Program-made: the position numbers and the translations under genes
NCBI GenBank assembly: GCA_014529385.2
Contig: CM043969.1
Span: 67,470,176 to 67,534,175 of the forward strand
Direction: 5' to 3'
Source of the DNA: Adiantum capillus-veneris
Taxonomy: Eukaryota > Streptophyta > Polypodiopsida > Polypodiales > Pteridaceae
Length of the DNA stretch: 64,000 nucleotides
Shown here: piece by piece, positions 1-12,300 of the stretch
How the letters are laid out: every line of letters begins with the position of its first letter
Position numbering within the stretch: position 1 is the first letter of the stretch
The notes under the pieces: generated by a model
What the model saw: the letters and a program-made list of their open reading frames with translations, nothing else
What the model was told of the DNA's origin: nothing
Database searches by the model: none

Positions 1-241
1 AGGGAGGAAGAATGTTTGAATTAGGGTTGCATGAAAACACACACACCTTGGAGAAGACGAAGGAAGCTCAAGGCACACAACAGAGAGTGTATTACTTAGT
101 GAGTAGTGGAAAGATAAGATAGCCCTAGAGTGATGGGCATATATACAATGCACAGGGGGAAAAACCTCCTAGTGAGGGTAAAAATGTCCCGGTGGTCCTA
201 AGTGTGTTCACACATATCACTACCACATGTATATGGTAACA
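1..241 (-). mobile_element. Copia C0 3' LTR (partial, runs off window)
   Basis: The right border reads ...GGTAACA on the + strand, that is TGTTACC on the element strand. It follows directly after a polypurine tract, as a 3' LTR should. The other LTR end is not visible, so the LTR probably continues left of the window. The position next to copia RNase H coding sequence supports the call. No second LTR is present because the element is 5' truncated. Confidence 0.6.
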
Positions 242-253
242 AATCCCCCTTGG
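242..253 (-). other. Polypurine tract of copia C0
   Basis: On the - strand this reads CCAAGGGGGATT immediately before the LTR start TGTTACC. It would prime plus-strand DNA synthesis in an active element. Confidence 0.6.
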
Positions 254-2540
254 GAGTGATGCGATGAATGAGAGCTGGCACATAGAGTATAGTGAAGTGC
301 AATGCTTTGAGGACATGATCAATCCACAAAGGCGAGTAAGCCCAAAGCTTTGCAAAAAGCTTTGAATTTCTCACAAGACAATGCCTTCGTGAAAAGATCT
401 GCAAGGTTTTTCTATGTTGGCATATAAGCCAAGTTGATCTCTCCTGCTGAGAGCCTCTCCCTGACATAGTGGTAATGTACCTCAATGTGCTTTGTGCGAG
501 CATGAAAAATTGGGTTCCTCGCAACTGCCAATGCACTTTGATTGTCAGTGTAGATAGTGTTGACAGTGTCCTGTCCAACATCCAAATCATCCATAAGGCG
601 TCTGAGCCATACACACTCAATCATAGTTGTGAAGACTACCCTGTACTCACCCTCACAACTGGAAGTGGTCACAATAGGTTGCTTTTTGCTCAACCACAAG
701 ATACATGAACTATCGAGCATGAAACAAAAACCACTTGTGGACACTCGCGTGTCAAAACAAAACAACTAGCCCAATCTGAGTCCGAAAAAGCATGAAAATC
801 TGGCAGCAATGATCCCCCCTTGGGATAAAACAAGCCAAGATGTAAAGTGCCACTCAAGTAGCAAAAAATCCTCTTGACAGCCTGCCAATGCTTAGACCTT
901 GGGCTGTGCATGAATCTACTGACCTGTGAGACTGCAAACTGAATATCTTGCCGATGTCACTCTTTACCAAACTTCTATTGGATGCCTCATTTATGTATGC
1001 AACACGAGGTCAGATAGCCCAATCTGAGTCCGAAAAAGCATGAAAATATGGCGGCAATGATCCCCCCTTGGGATAAAACAAGCCAAGATGTAAAGTGCCA
1101 CTCAAGTAGCGAAAAATCCTCTTGACAGTCTGTCAATGCTTAGATCTTGGGCTGTGCATGAATCTGCTGACCTGTGAGACTGCAAACTGAATATACCTCG
1201 TGTTGCATACATAAATGAGGCATCCAATAGAAGTTTGGTAAAGAGTGACATCGACAAGATCACCAGCATCATGAATAATCAATTTCAAACATGTTTCCAT
1301 GGGAGTGGGAATAGATTATCAATCCTCAAGTCCAAACTTACATAGTGATGTCTCTATATAACTTGTCTGAGACAAGGCAATACTACCATCACACTGCTTA
1401 AATTGTATGCCCAAATAATGATGCAATAGCCCCAAATATTTCATCTTGAAAGCAGCATTCAAATCAGCCTTAAATTCAACAATATGTCTCTCATTTGGTC
1501 CAATGATCAGCAAATCATCCACGTAGAGAACGATAATGAGAAGTACATCACCCTCACGCTTTACATACAATGAGCTTTCTCTTGGACTGTTACAAAAGCC
1601 TCATTTTACCAAATGACTGCCAGCCTTCTCATACCAATCACGAGGAGATTGCTTCAACCCATACAAAGCTTTCTTAAATTTGCACACTTTATCTTCCCGC
1701 CCTTTAATGACAAAACCGCGAGGCCGCGTTACATAAACTTCCTCAAATATGTCACCATTCAAGAACACAGTAACAATGTTTGACTGATGTACATCCCACC
1801 AAAATGAGTTACCAATGCACATAGAAAACACACAGTAGTCATACGACAAGTGGGAGCAAAAGTTTCTTCATAATCTATGCCTTTTTGCTGTGCATAACCC
1901 TTTGCAACAAGTTGAGCCTTATAGTGATCAATCTCACCATCGGGCTTGCGTTTCAACTTGTAAACCCACTTCGTACCAATGACATTTTTTCCAGGAAGCA
2001 AATCACATAAAGTCCATGTATCATTTTCTATAAGTGCATCATATTCTGATGCATGGTGGCCATCCAATTTTCTGAATTATGTGCTTCATGAAAAGACAGA
2101 GGTTCCTCAACATCACATAAATTAGACACAGCCAAAGCATAACAATCTGATGCATAAGATGCATGGCGAGAACCTGAACGAGTACAAATGCATCCAATTT
2201 ACTTTCATGCAAAGTATGCACCAACCATTTAGGCATACCTCTAGCCTGCTCATTCTCATCCCTTTCCTCATCAAGTACATCATGTACATCTGCATTAGTA
2301 ATAGGCTGAACCAAGACACGCTTTGTTTGCGGATGATACAACCTGTAACCTTGCTTTCAATACTATAATCAACAAAAATACATTTGTCAGCCTTATCATC
2401 CAATTTTATGCGCTGTGTTTGTGGCACCAAAGTATATGCCAAACAACCAAAAATATGCATGTGCTCAATAGAAGGTTTTCTATCATGCCATATAAGATGC
2501 ATTGCCAAACAAGGACTACATAGATTCACATCAACCACCT
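254..2540 (-). pseudogene. Ty1/copia pol remnant (C0), 5' truncated
   Basis: Broken copia polyprotein read on the - strand. From its 5' side: an integrase C-terminal stretch (about 2540-2380, with HMHIFGCLAYTLVP), an RT N-terminal stretch (about 2067-1860, KWVYKLKRKPDGEIDHYKAQ), RT middle (1849-1601, KALYGLKQSPRDWYEKAG), RT catalytic region with YVDD (about 1510), then RNase H with the copia signature SSCEGEYR (about 650) and KHIEVHYHYVRE (about 490). Several frameshifts and stops separate these blocks. Gag, protease and the integrase core are absent, so this is a dead 5'-truncated copy. RT and RNase H are separated by a local duplication and inversion. Order and motifs leave little doubt about family; the exact lineage is uncertain. 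Confidence 0.85.
768..1257. repeat. Direct duplication with an inverted arm inside C0
   Basis: About 175 bp starting at 768 (CTAGCCCAATCTGAGTCC) recurs from about 1015 with few changes. In addition, 946-1010 is nearly the reverse complement of 1196-1257. The coding-sense copy is the one at 1196-1257; the copy at 946-1010 is inverted. Confidence 0.85.
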
Positions 2541-3130
2541 AGGAATAAAGTAAACATGTGCAGAGTGCATTGAGTACTAAATGTGTTGTTGATGAAAAGT
2601 GTCACCGGCACCCCATGCACACGCTTGTGAAAGCTACCTTCCAATATGAAAATTACCCACTTCCCCCATAACTACTTGAGACAGGTGGGGTAGTCAAGCA
2701 TGAAAAGCTAACCATCACTATTGTCTATGAATCGGTTAATCTCTGCATCCAAGCTGACCACATTCGGTTTTCCAAACAGATAGGTGGTGAAGATTCTTCC
2801 ATACCTACATGTGGTCCAGTGTTTAGTCCAACATTTGCTCGCAGAAACTATAAGGATTATCTTAATAGACTAATGTCATGCACATCATCTCCACAACAAA
2901 CCTCAGATAAAACCATCACAGACCATGATGACACATAAGCTTACCAGTTGCCACTGACTGTCACGTTACTTGGATTTTGGAACGGGCTCATCCATCTCTC
3001 TGGCACGGTTGCGCGAGTCATGCGAAGCATCATTGAAAGGGAACCTGTTGTGCTTTTCAACACTGCCTTTTCTTTTCTTTCCGACACTTCACTTTTTGAG
3101 GGCGTGGCCTCAGCTTGCTGGCCGTGCGAT
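2541..3130. other. No recognisable gene
   Basis: Sequence between the truncated end of copia C0 and the first exons of the coiled-coil gene. Open frames here are short, and I recognise no transposon motif. It may hold the promoter and 5' UTR of the downstream + strand gene, but no TATA-type element could be assigned with confidence. Confidence 0.4.
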
Positions 3131-3133
3131 TAG

Positions 3134-3234
3134 AAGGAAGGGCAATGGTCTAGACCATGCCAAGTGGGCTCCCCAGGCTCTAGAACGCAGAAAAGTAACA
3201 AGGGCAAACGAGGGAAACGTTCAAAGAAGCAAGA
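3134..3234 (+). CDS. Possible upstream exon of coiled-coil gene
   Basis: A frame open from 3134 encodes a very basic stretch (KSNKGKRGKRSKKQE) and ends at CAAGAG|GTAAAA, a credible donor at 3235. It would join in phase 0 to the exon starting at 3355 across a 120-bp intron that ends in a pyrimidine-rich TTCTCTTGTAG. There is no in-frame ATG, so its left border must be another acceptor (possibly GATTAG just before 3134) or the exon is spurious. Support comes only from splice signals and phase. Confidence 0.35.
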
Positions 3235-3354
3235 GGTAAAAAATTCAAGCGATCTCTGTTACTCATTGTCAAGCTCAGAAAAGCCATTTGAAGGCGAGGA
3301 AGGCTCCCCTTCCTCATGTCCATTTGTACAGATGCACCCTTCTTTCTCTTGTAG

Positions 3355-3849
3355 AGGATTAACAGGTCCTCTGCTATGCCCGAGAAGGCGTCAAGGAGGA
3401 AGCTTGAGCAGAATGGCAATCTGCTTCTCAGAAAGGAGTTATTACGCAAGGAGCAAGATGCACCTCCCACCCCGTCACCCACATGGAAGCTTTATGAAAA
3501 CCCCTCTTTTCACATGGTTGCTGCGGCGGTCATGGCAGCCACTTCAGGTTCAATGGAGTGTGAGGTAGAAGAAGCGGAAAAAGAGGAGCAGGAGGAGGAC
3601 TTTGAATCATTTACATCTCAGAGACGCCAGGACTTTGAAGGCCTGCACGGTCCTGCATTATACAATTCCTTCGTATCGGCTCACAAGCTTGCAGTGCCGC
3701 TCCAGGATGAAGAAGGTCAAGGTAACTCGCCTGTCCGAAGGTGCAGATTTCTCGAGACCAGCCCCTGCAGCCACCTCCAGCCACGACCCTCATCTCTTTC
3801 CAACTCTGAATCACCTGCCTCAATCAACCATCATCATATCTCTTCAAAG
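3355..3849 (+). CDS. Coiled-coil protein, N-terminal exon
   Basis: Open for 165 codons. The left border is a strong acceptor (CCTTCTTTCTCTTGTAG|AGG). The right border is TCAAAG|GTAATG at 3850, a near-consensus donor. The first ATG in frame is at 3376, giving MPEKASRRKLEQN. The product contains PPTPSPTWKLYENPSF, a Glu-rich stretch (EVEEAEKEEQEEDFE), then Ser/Pro-rich sequence. The exon ends in phase 0 and joins in frame to the exon at 17996. The 14.1-kb intron between them contains a whole copia element with its own target duplication, so the intron grew by insertion. I do not recognise a named domain in this N-terminal part. Whether translation starts at 3376 or in an upstream exon is open. 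Confidence 0.7.
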
Positions 3850-4181
3850 GTAATGCAAGCAAAATTGTGCTTGATCACCTGCTCGTTTTCTGTGTCATTT
3901 GTACATTCATGACCTTGTCAGAGCAAGGGAGTTGGAAACAAGCTCCTGAGGAAAGGAGAGGGGGAGCCATTTGGAAAGGAGTTTTAGTTGTTTCTAATGA
4001 TTGAAATTCTGGTGATGAGAATGTGCCTCTGGTTGCAGAAGTAGTTCTCTTGTGTTGCCTCAATGAAGAGCATCCTTTGTTTTTGTCCTCCGCAATTCTG
4101 GATGATCATCTCCTGGGCAAGACCTCCAGAAGGTGGAAATTCATGGAGTTTAAGTTCAGCCTTCTAATCAGCTGATCTTTT

Positions 4182-4373
4182 TGAAGGAGTACGAGCGGAA
4201 GTGCGACGCGAGAGAGAGTGCGAGAAGAAGAGCACGACGATATGGTGAACTCGCTCTACTGTAATGTGTAGAGCATAGTGAGTTCTTATTAGGTTTTTAC
4301 AAAAGAATATGTGTACATACCTGGCGGCCCGCCCACTTACCTAGGCGACCACATTGGGCTTTATACCCCAACA
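4182..4373 (-). repeat. C1 3' LTR
   Basis: 192 bp, begins TGAAGGAGTA and ends ACCCCAACA on the + strand. It is nearly identical to 17031-17222. CTTTT precedes it. Confidence 0.93.
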
Positions 4374-4385
4374 ACCTCCCACTTA
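4374..4385 (-). other. C1 polypurine tract
   Basis: The - strand reads TAAGTGGGAGGT directly before the LTR start TGTTGGGG, the usual copia arrangement. Confidence 0.85.
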
Positions 4386-4462
4386 AAGTCCAATGTGGTA
4401 CTTTAAGTGTGAGAGAAGCTACTATACAAGCTAATATACAAGAGATGTAGAGAAGTGATGTA

Positions 4463-5962
4463 CTACCCTACACCTAACTGCTTGCGAACATGCGCAAAGC
4501 TCTCTGAGGGAAGTCCTTTTGTAAGTAGATCAGCAGGATTTTCTGTGGTGCGAACTTTGACAAGCTGAAGTTGCTTATCCTCGAGCATTTCCCTGATGAA
4601 ATGATACTTCACATCCACATGCTTTGTCTTTGAGTGATAAACTGGATTGCGAGCCAATTGTGTAGCACTTTGACTATCACAATATAACACAGGCATCTCT
4701 TCTTTGATTCTCAAATCTGTTACTAGTCGATTAAGCCAAATTGATTCTTTGCATGTCTCTGATGCTGCAACATATTCAGCCTCTGTAGTAGACTGAGTAA
4801 CACAATCTTGTAATCTAGAACGCCATGATACTGCTCCACCAGCCAATGTAAAGACATACCCTGACGTAGACCTTCGGTTGTCTAAGTCACCTGCATAATC
4901 TGAGTCTGTAAAACCCTTTACACTTAGCTCCTAACTCCCATAGCATATACGCATACTCTTTGTAGCTTTCAGGTATCTCAATATTCCTTTCACTGCCTCC
5001 CAATGTTTCTTGCTTGGGTTTGACATGTATCGACTTACTACTCCCACTACAAATGCAATGTCTGGGCGAGTAGCAATCATTGCATACATCAAAGTACTCA
5101 CTGCAGACGCATATGGAATCTTATCCATTTCAGTCTGTTCTTCCTCAGACACAGGACAATCTTGTTTGCTAAGTTTCACATATGGTGGCAATGGAACACT
5201 CAATGCCTTTCCCTTCTCCATATTGAAACGTTGCAAAACCTTGTCAATATACTCTGTTTGAGATAACCAAATCAACTTCTTTGATCTGTCTCTCTCAATG
5301 CGCATACCAAGTATATGACTTGCCTCACCCATGTCTTTCATGTCAAACGATTTTGCCATCTTTGACTTCAAAGCTGAAATTTCTTCCAAGTGCTTGCCAG
5401 CAATCAACATGTCATCCACATACAAAATAAGGATCAGCCAACTGCCATCCTTAGCCTTCTTTGTATATAGACAGTGATCGAACTCACTACGTTTGTAGCC
5501 TTGAGAAAGCATAAACTTGTGGAATTTATGGTACCATGCCCTCGGTGATTGTTTTAAGCCATAAAGACTCTTTAACAATTGGCATACCCAATCTTCCTTG
5601 CCTTTCTCAACAAACCCTTATGGCTGCTGCATGTAAATTTCCACATCTAAATCACCATGCAAGAACGTTGTCTTGACATCTATTTGGTGCAACACCAAAT
5701 CTAATATGGCAACCAATGCAAGAAAGCATCTCAATGTAGTCATCTTGACCACCGGAGAGAAGACCTCATCAAAGTCAATGCCTTGTTCTTGCTTAAAGCC
5801 CTTGGCAACAAGCCTTGCTTTGTACTTTGGTTGACTATCATGAGCGGTGATCTTATACCTGTAAACCCATTTACAAGGTAGAGCCTTTTTGCCCTGTGGT
5901 AATTTAACTAGCTTCCATGTCTTGTTTTTATGCAGAGCTGTCGTCTCTGACTGCATGGCCAA
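4463..5962 (-). pseudogene. C1 reverse transcriptase and RNase H
   Basis: Three - strand blocks. 5962-5618 is the RT N-terminus (CKWVYRYKI... YKARLVAKGFKQEQGIDFDE... IDVKTTFLHGDLD). 5578-4931 is the RT core with SLYGLKQSPRAWY, catalytic YVDDMLIAG near 5420, and the connector ending in ATRPDIAFVVGVVSRYM and HWEAVKGILRYLKAT. 4846-4463 is RNase H with TEAEYVAASETCKE, SQSATQLARNP and TKHVDVKYHFIRE. It ends close to the polypurine tract. Stops or gaps occur at about 5579-5617 and 4847-4930, so the polyprotein is interrupted. Sequence style matches Tnt1-94-type Pol. A functional protein cannot come from this copy without recoding. Confidence 0.9.
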
Positions 5963-7635
5963 TTGTCAATTCTCGGAGTCCTTCATTTGCACTTCTTCCT
6001 TGTAACATGAAGGCTCATTGCAATCAGTCAACATGACATAGTTCATAGATGGAACAAACCTATCAGGAGGTCACGTGACACGTCCAGATCTACGCACAAT
6101 AGGTGGCTCAGGCTCAGCCACAACCTGTGGTTCCACTCTATCCTGTCCTTGCTCCTCTTGAGCCCTGACATTTTGTCTTGCACGTGCAGGTCCATCTTCT
6201 TGGAAGACAACTCTTCTAATCTCCTCAACCCTCTCTGGTTTAGAATGATATTTGGATTCATTAAAGTGAACATCATTGCTGTGGACAACCTTTCTGGATT
6301 CGGGATCCCAAAGTCTGTACCCCATCTCACCAGAATTACCATAGCTTAGAAAGATGCACTTTCTACTCTTTGGCTCAAGTTTGTTCCTAAATTCCTTTGG
6401 AACGTGAGTATATGCCTCACAGCCAAAGACTTTGAGATGCTTGTATGAGGGCATTTTGCCTGACCATACCATCTCTGGCACTGAATCCTTCTGCAAAACC
6501 TTGCTAGGAGATCTCTATTTACAAGATGAACAACTGTTGATACAGCTTCAACCCAAAACCCATTTGGCAGCTGTGCATTAGACAACATACTTCTGACCTT
6601 CTCTTGTATGGTCCTATTCATCCTCTCAGCAACACCATTTTGAGGAGGATTGTAAGGAGCAGTAAGTTCACGTTTTATACCTTTTGACTCACAAAAGTCC
6701 TGAAAGGCCTTTGAAACATACTCTCCACCATTGTCAGTGCGTAAGCATTTAAGCTTCTTGCCACTCTGATTCTCCACAAGTGTCACAAACGTTTTGAAAA
6801 CACTAAACGCTTCATCCTTGTGCTTGAGAAAGTAAACCCATACTTTCCTCGAGTAATCATCTATAAATGTCATAAAGTAAGAAGCTCCCCCTAGAGATAG
6901 GTTAGGCATAGGTCCACACAAATCACTATGAACAAGTGCCAACCGTGTATCTCTTCTACTGCTTCTATGCTTATGTGGCTGCTGTGTTTGCTTACCATAC
7001 AGACAATGTTCACAGAATTCAAAATCATTAAATGAAAAGCCAGGCAAATAACCAGAACGAGACAAGATTTCCATTCCCTTCTTGGACATATGTCCTAACC
7101 GGCTATGCCACAAAGAAACGTTCGGCTGCTCGGTTACATTGATTACATTTTTAGAGACATTTGACACATAAATCATGTAAAGTCCTCCAAACTTTACTCC
7201 ATGTGCTACTGTCATATAACCCTTGGATATCTTCCACATGTTCTGTCCGAAAGTGGTGACATAGCCAGCATCATCAAGTAAACCTGTGCTAATCAAGCTC
7301 TTTGTAATTGCGAGAACATGTCTCACATTCTTCAGCGTAAAAGAAGAGCCATTCTGAAACTTCAATTGAACATCTCCAACACCTAAGATCTCACATGTCT
7401 GCCCATTGCCTAGCCGAACATGATCTTTAGTGGTCACATAAGAGGTAAACCACTCCTTGTTTGGAGACACATGAAGTGATGCCCCTGAGTCTATAATCCA
7501 GTCACTCAGTGCATTTCCATCAGATGCTGTAAGAAGAGCTGAGTCCATTGTATTCTTCAAGAAGTAGATGTCTCCTGACACTAGACTATCATCCTCTGCA
7601 ACAGTGTTTGTCACATTTATTTCTTGAATCTTCAT
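5963..7635 (-). pseudogene. C1 protease and integrase
   Basis: The 429-residue block 7635-6346 (- strand) contains the aspartic protease motif DSGASLH, the GAG-pre-integrase zinc finger (LWHSRLGHMSKKGM followed by CEHCLYGKQ), and the integrase core with HSDLCGPM, RTDNGGEY and an ERMNRT segment that supplies the D, D and E residues. The frame then shifts, and 6496-6071 continues with the C-terminal part (KHLKVFGCEAYTHVP, and VRRSGRVT near its end). Another interruption follows before RT at 5962. The order PR-IN-RT-RH is diagnostic of copia rather than gypsy elements. Confidence 0.9.
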
Positions 7636-7692
7636 TGAGGACTTGTTCTTCTCACCATGGTCTTCAGCTTTCTCTTTGCCTTTTTCTGCTTT

Positions 7693-7847
7693 TCATTCTC
7701 TGCAGTCCCTTTTCATGTGACCCTTCTTGCCACAATGGTAGCATTCTATGTCACTCTTGCCTTTAGCACTGCTGGACTTGCTACGAGACTGATTCCTCTT
7801 TCCACCTTTGTACTTTTCTTTGGTCCTTCCCCTGACAACTAAGGCTG
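7693..7847 (-). pseudogene. C1 gag C-terminus with zinc knuckle
   Basis: The - strand encodes a basic stretch followed by CYHCGKKGHMKRDC, a perfect CX2CX4HX4C nucleocapsid knuckle. Upstream (to the right) the frame runs into the gypsy G1 LTR at about 7850. The remaining gag, normally a few hundred residues, is not found on the far side of G1, so it was lost. Confidence 0.85.
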
Positions 7848-7852
7848 CTCCC

Positions 7853-9225
7853 TGCATTGCATAGCTAGTGTGGAATTGTCCAGAGGGAGTCCAGGCCTGA
7901 GGGCAAGAGAGCACTAAGGTTGGACAAGGACTATGGTTAGCCAAGTGGGGTCATTGACTAGCCAAAGTGGAATCCTTTGCTACAGAGGCTACATTTCAGT
8001 TCTGGATGTGGCCGTAGTGTACAAAGAGGGTCGGATGACCTAGAAAGATACAATGGCAGCATCTCCTAAAATTTAGGGAACTGCTATTTTGGGACCTGAA
8101 AAGGTGTTGACGTCATTACCTCCGGAATGACAAGGGGAACATTTTCTTACTCTGCCGTGAAGTCAACTGGGCAACCGGTTGGGATATTTTTAGATGGCAA
8201 CCCCGAAACGGGAAAATGCTTGTAAATGTGCCAAGTGGCACCTTCTGGTGCACTTGTCTCATGCAACAAGAAGTGGCGCTGAATTTGAAGTGGAGAGAGT
8301 CTCATTTTCAGATTTTGTCACAGGTTAAGAGCTATGGAGTGCTTGCTTTCCCTCTTATGCACAGTGCGGTGCCAGGAGTGATGCCCTGCACGCTACGCAC
8401 TGCCCTCTCTCTCCCCTTTGGCAGTATGTTATGCCTCTCTAGTGGGCTTTTCATTTGACCAATGTACAGTTGTGTGGGTTCATGCGTGATCGCCGAGGCA
8501 AGAGCCTCTTGCACAGGTACTGGATTAGCTAGCGGCTAATCCCCCGCAGGTACAGGTGAATTCGAAGAGGTTTCACGCCATAAATCTCGTCCGATTCAAA
8601 GGGCAAGTAACCCTACAGGTGCGGGAGCTCGAGGACTTGCTACGGATGCGATCGGCACGCGAAACGGAGCCCGAAACAGTAAATTACAGCCTGCTGTGTA
8701 TTTTTGCAGGTTTAGGGTTTTGGCCCTAAACGGACCCTAATACCCCCAGGAGGTTTGGGGACGCAAGGGGACCGTTGTACAGGTGATCTGGCGCATTTTC
8801 AGGGCTGAAAACAGAGAATTCAGCGTGCTGCAGGTTCTCGCCAGGTTTTGCAAAGTGTCCGTATGCGGCGGGAAAGTCATTTAATGCGTGGGAATATTGA
8901 CCGTGAAGGGTTCTAGTACAGTTATGTTGCCGAAATCGGGCTGGAACGGTGGAAATTCAGCCGAGTTTGTGCGGGGCAGCTTGTAGGGAACCACAGCGTT
9001 TATTCCCTCTTTTGAACAATAAAGAAATACCGAAAGGGGCGCCTAAGTTAGGGGCCAATCTGGTGTCTGTCTACTCATACAGGTGCAATCTAGCAGCCTG
9101 TATCCCTCTCCCCTTTGTTGTGTATTGAAAGTACAGGTAAAATAGACGACTAATAATGGGTGAAAGCTAAATCAAGGTTTGAAGTAAAGTCTACCGCCCT
9201 TTTTGGATTGAACAGGCCGGTTACA
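7853..9225 (+). repeat. G1 5' LTR, truncated at its U3 end
   Basis: 1373 bp matching 14979-16350. It ends ...GGCCGGTTACA. The block AATAAAGAAATACCG...GGGGCC at 9018-9059 is shared with other gypsy LTRs in the window. The first 103 bp of the LTR, which would carry the TGTCAC end, are missing. Confidence 0.9.
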
Positions 9226-9243
9226 TGGTTCCATCGACGGGAT
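9226..9243 (+). other. G1 primer-binding site candidate
   Basis: TGGTTCCATCGACGGGAT starts at the first base after the LTR. TGG fits a tRNA CCA end, but the rest is not the initiator-Met site used by the other elements here. I could not assign the tRNA. Confidence 0.6.
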
Positions 9244-9333
9244 TAAATCACTTTTTCCCATAGAAGTGAGCCTTGGTCAGTTTTGGGCTTGAAGACACAG
9301 GGGATCATAGACCAGACACAGGGAATTGCAATT

Positions 9334-12300
9334 ATGGCTGACAGACCAGATGATGTGACTGAAGAGGTTTCGTCTTCACAGGGTCAACAGACACATGAAG
9401 TGGGTGAGTCCTCAAGACCACCACAGACAAATGACGATATATTCAGGACCCAGTTGGCTACTGCTGTGGCTATGTTCACACAAGTAATGCAGAATCCGAG
9501 GTTTTTAGCCTTTCTGCAACCTCCTGTTCCGTCTCAGCAAGTTGGGTCACTGGATCATATTCAAAAGCCTGTTAAGGCTCGAGCATAGGTGATTCATACC
9601 GCACAGTCAATGGAAACACCTGTACACTTGACGGAGAACATGCAGTCTCCACAACCTATGCCTAAGGTGCAAGAACAGGTGGCTGAGATGCCAGTCTTTC
9701 AAGCTGTACCAGTTCAGCCCGCCACCTTTCAGCAGCCTATAGCTGGTTCTAATGGGCAGGGAAGCAACCTACAGGCTATGCAACAGGTCTTCCCACCACC
9801 TTCAGTACACCCTGGCTATTTTGGAGGTGGATCCGTATTCCAGAGCATGGCTGGTCATGCACCTGGAAATCAGTTTTACACGCCAGGAACAGTGTTCGGG
9901 GGTGCTCAAACGATGATGCCTAACCCCATGTACAGTGTCATGGGTATGCAACCAGGGTTTCAGAGCACTCAGGGCCAATTTGGGATGTCACAGGCAAATT
10001 TTGGTATGGCTGGAATTACAAATCAGCAGCCAAATATGGCATTTCTAGGTCAAGTTAATAGCGGCCAAGGAACACAGATGAACCCTAATAGTGTTCCCAT
10101 GTTTCAGTCACTTCCATATGACAATTTAACGCCGTTGGAGAGGCCAACTCCGTACAAAGAAGGTGGCAAAGGTGTGTCTTTCACAACCTTTACAGGGTTT
10201 GATGACAGGAAGAAGGCTCTCTCATTCCTCCAGCAGTTTGACAAGGCCTATGCAGGGGGAAACTTTACAGAGGCTTCAAAGGTCCGCAAGGCAGCCACTT
10301 TCTTGACAGGGAATGCGGGACAATGGTGGACAACTTTATTGCTTCAAGGGCAAGCTCCGTCCACATGGATTTACTTCAAGCAGATTTTTGCAGCAGCATG
10401 GTTATCTGATGACTTTGAAGCAGATGTCATGACAGAATGGCACCAGCTAAATGCTGCCACTTGCAAAAATTTGGATGATTACAATCGGAAGTTTTGGAAA
10501 GCTCTACTTCCAGTAACTTCCTATAGGTTTGTGCCATTGACAGAACATATTGAAAAATACTGTTGTGGCCTACCCAAAGGATTGAGAAAATATTGCACGA
10601 AGACAAAAGTCACTACTTTGACGCAGCTCATCGAGGTAGCAAACACTGGCAATGGTTTGCTCAAGGGAGAAGATTGTGAATTTAACACTGGCGTCAAGGC
10701 AGGATCAGGCAAGAAAAATTCAGCCAAGAAGCACGTTGCCAATGAGGCTCCTAAAGGGACTCAGGAGTCAGCCAACGCAGGGAAAGACAAAGCTACGGCT
10801 GAATCAGAAAAAGGACCAGCAAAGAAATGGAAAAGACGTTTTCCTCGCAAGTCAGAAGAGCAAAAGAAGGTCCTGAGGACAGAGAACAAATGCTTTATAT
10901 GTGAGCAGCCTGGCCACATTGCTTACAACTGTCCTACAAAGAAAAGGCCAGCTGATTCTGAAGACAAGGAGGACAGGAAAGGAAAGAAGCCCATGGCTGG
11001 TCCAGTGCCAGATATGGTGGGCGACAAGCCAAATTCAGATGCAAGTGAGCTTTGCAGAGCATGGGGAAAGGTCAGGGATCAAACAGTGCTTATCTTCTTT
11101 GATCCAGGTGCCAAAGCCAACTTCATTTCCCCAGAATTGGCTTCAAAGTTGGGAATCAGACATGAAGAGATGGAGTATACAGCAGAGGCAGGTTTGTCAT
11201 GTCTTGGCCATACAGAGGCTGTGACACCCATCATTGGAAAGTTGCGTCTACATATCCAGTCCTATGTAGATGCTGAAGAATTTTACATCATGCCACTGGA
11301 CGGATGTGATGTGTTGTTAGGTATTCCTTGGTTGTTTCGTGTACAGGGAATCATGGATGTCTACAACAAAAAGATCACTGTACAGAGCAGGGGAAAGACT
11401 CACATTCTGGATGTAAAGCTTAAAGGGGAGTCTATTCCTACTGTATCAGCTTCTGCTATTACTTCTGTAATGAAAAAGCATCTTTCTGCGTACTTGGTTT
11501 TTGCACGTGAAGTGTCAGATTGTGATGAATCAAATTTATATGTGCTAGATAAAGAAAGATCAATGTTTTTACAACAGTATAGTGACTGTTTTTCCGATTC
11601 ATTACCGTCTCAATTACCGCCAGAGAGACTCGAGGACCATGCGATAGATTTGGTGCTAGGCAGTAGCCCACCAAATAAGCCTCCGTACAGGGTTAGTGCG
11701 GCTCAGCAGAGAGAGATAATGGGCCGAGTACAGGAGCTGTTAGAAAAGGGGCTGATTCAGCCCAGTTCATCTCCATTCTGTTCTCCAGTGTTGTTGGTGC
11801 AGAAAAAGGATGGCTCATGGCGTATGTGCATCGACTACCGTGCACTGAACAAGAATACCATCAAGAATAGGTTCCCTATACCTAGAATTGATGATATTAT
11901 GGACAAATTAGAAGGAGCAGCTATGTTTAGCAGGATAGATCTAAAGAGTGGGTACCATCAGATCCGCATTAGATCAGAGGATGTGCACAAGACTGCTTTT
12001 AGAACGACGTTTGGCCTTTACGAATTTTTAGTGATGCCCTTTGGTCTCACAAATGCTCCTGCTACGTTCAATAGGATGATGGACAGAATTTTCCGTCCAC
12101 ACCAGCAGTTTGTTGGTACATTCTTTGATGACATGATAGTCTACTCAAAGAATGAAGAGGAGCATAGGCATCACTTGGCCATTGTGTTCAAAGAGCTACG
12201 CAGTCATAGGTTGCTCATCAATGCAAAGAAAAGTGAGTTTTTTCTGGAAGAGATTCACTTTCTGGGACACATTGTCTCAAAGGATGGTGTCAGAATGGAT

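Noticed and set aside
8216..8458. 80-codon open frame present in both G1 LTRs (also 15342-15584) as a gene
   Set aside because: It lies wholly within the LTR, has no recognised motif, and its conservation is explained by LTR identity.
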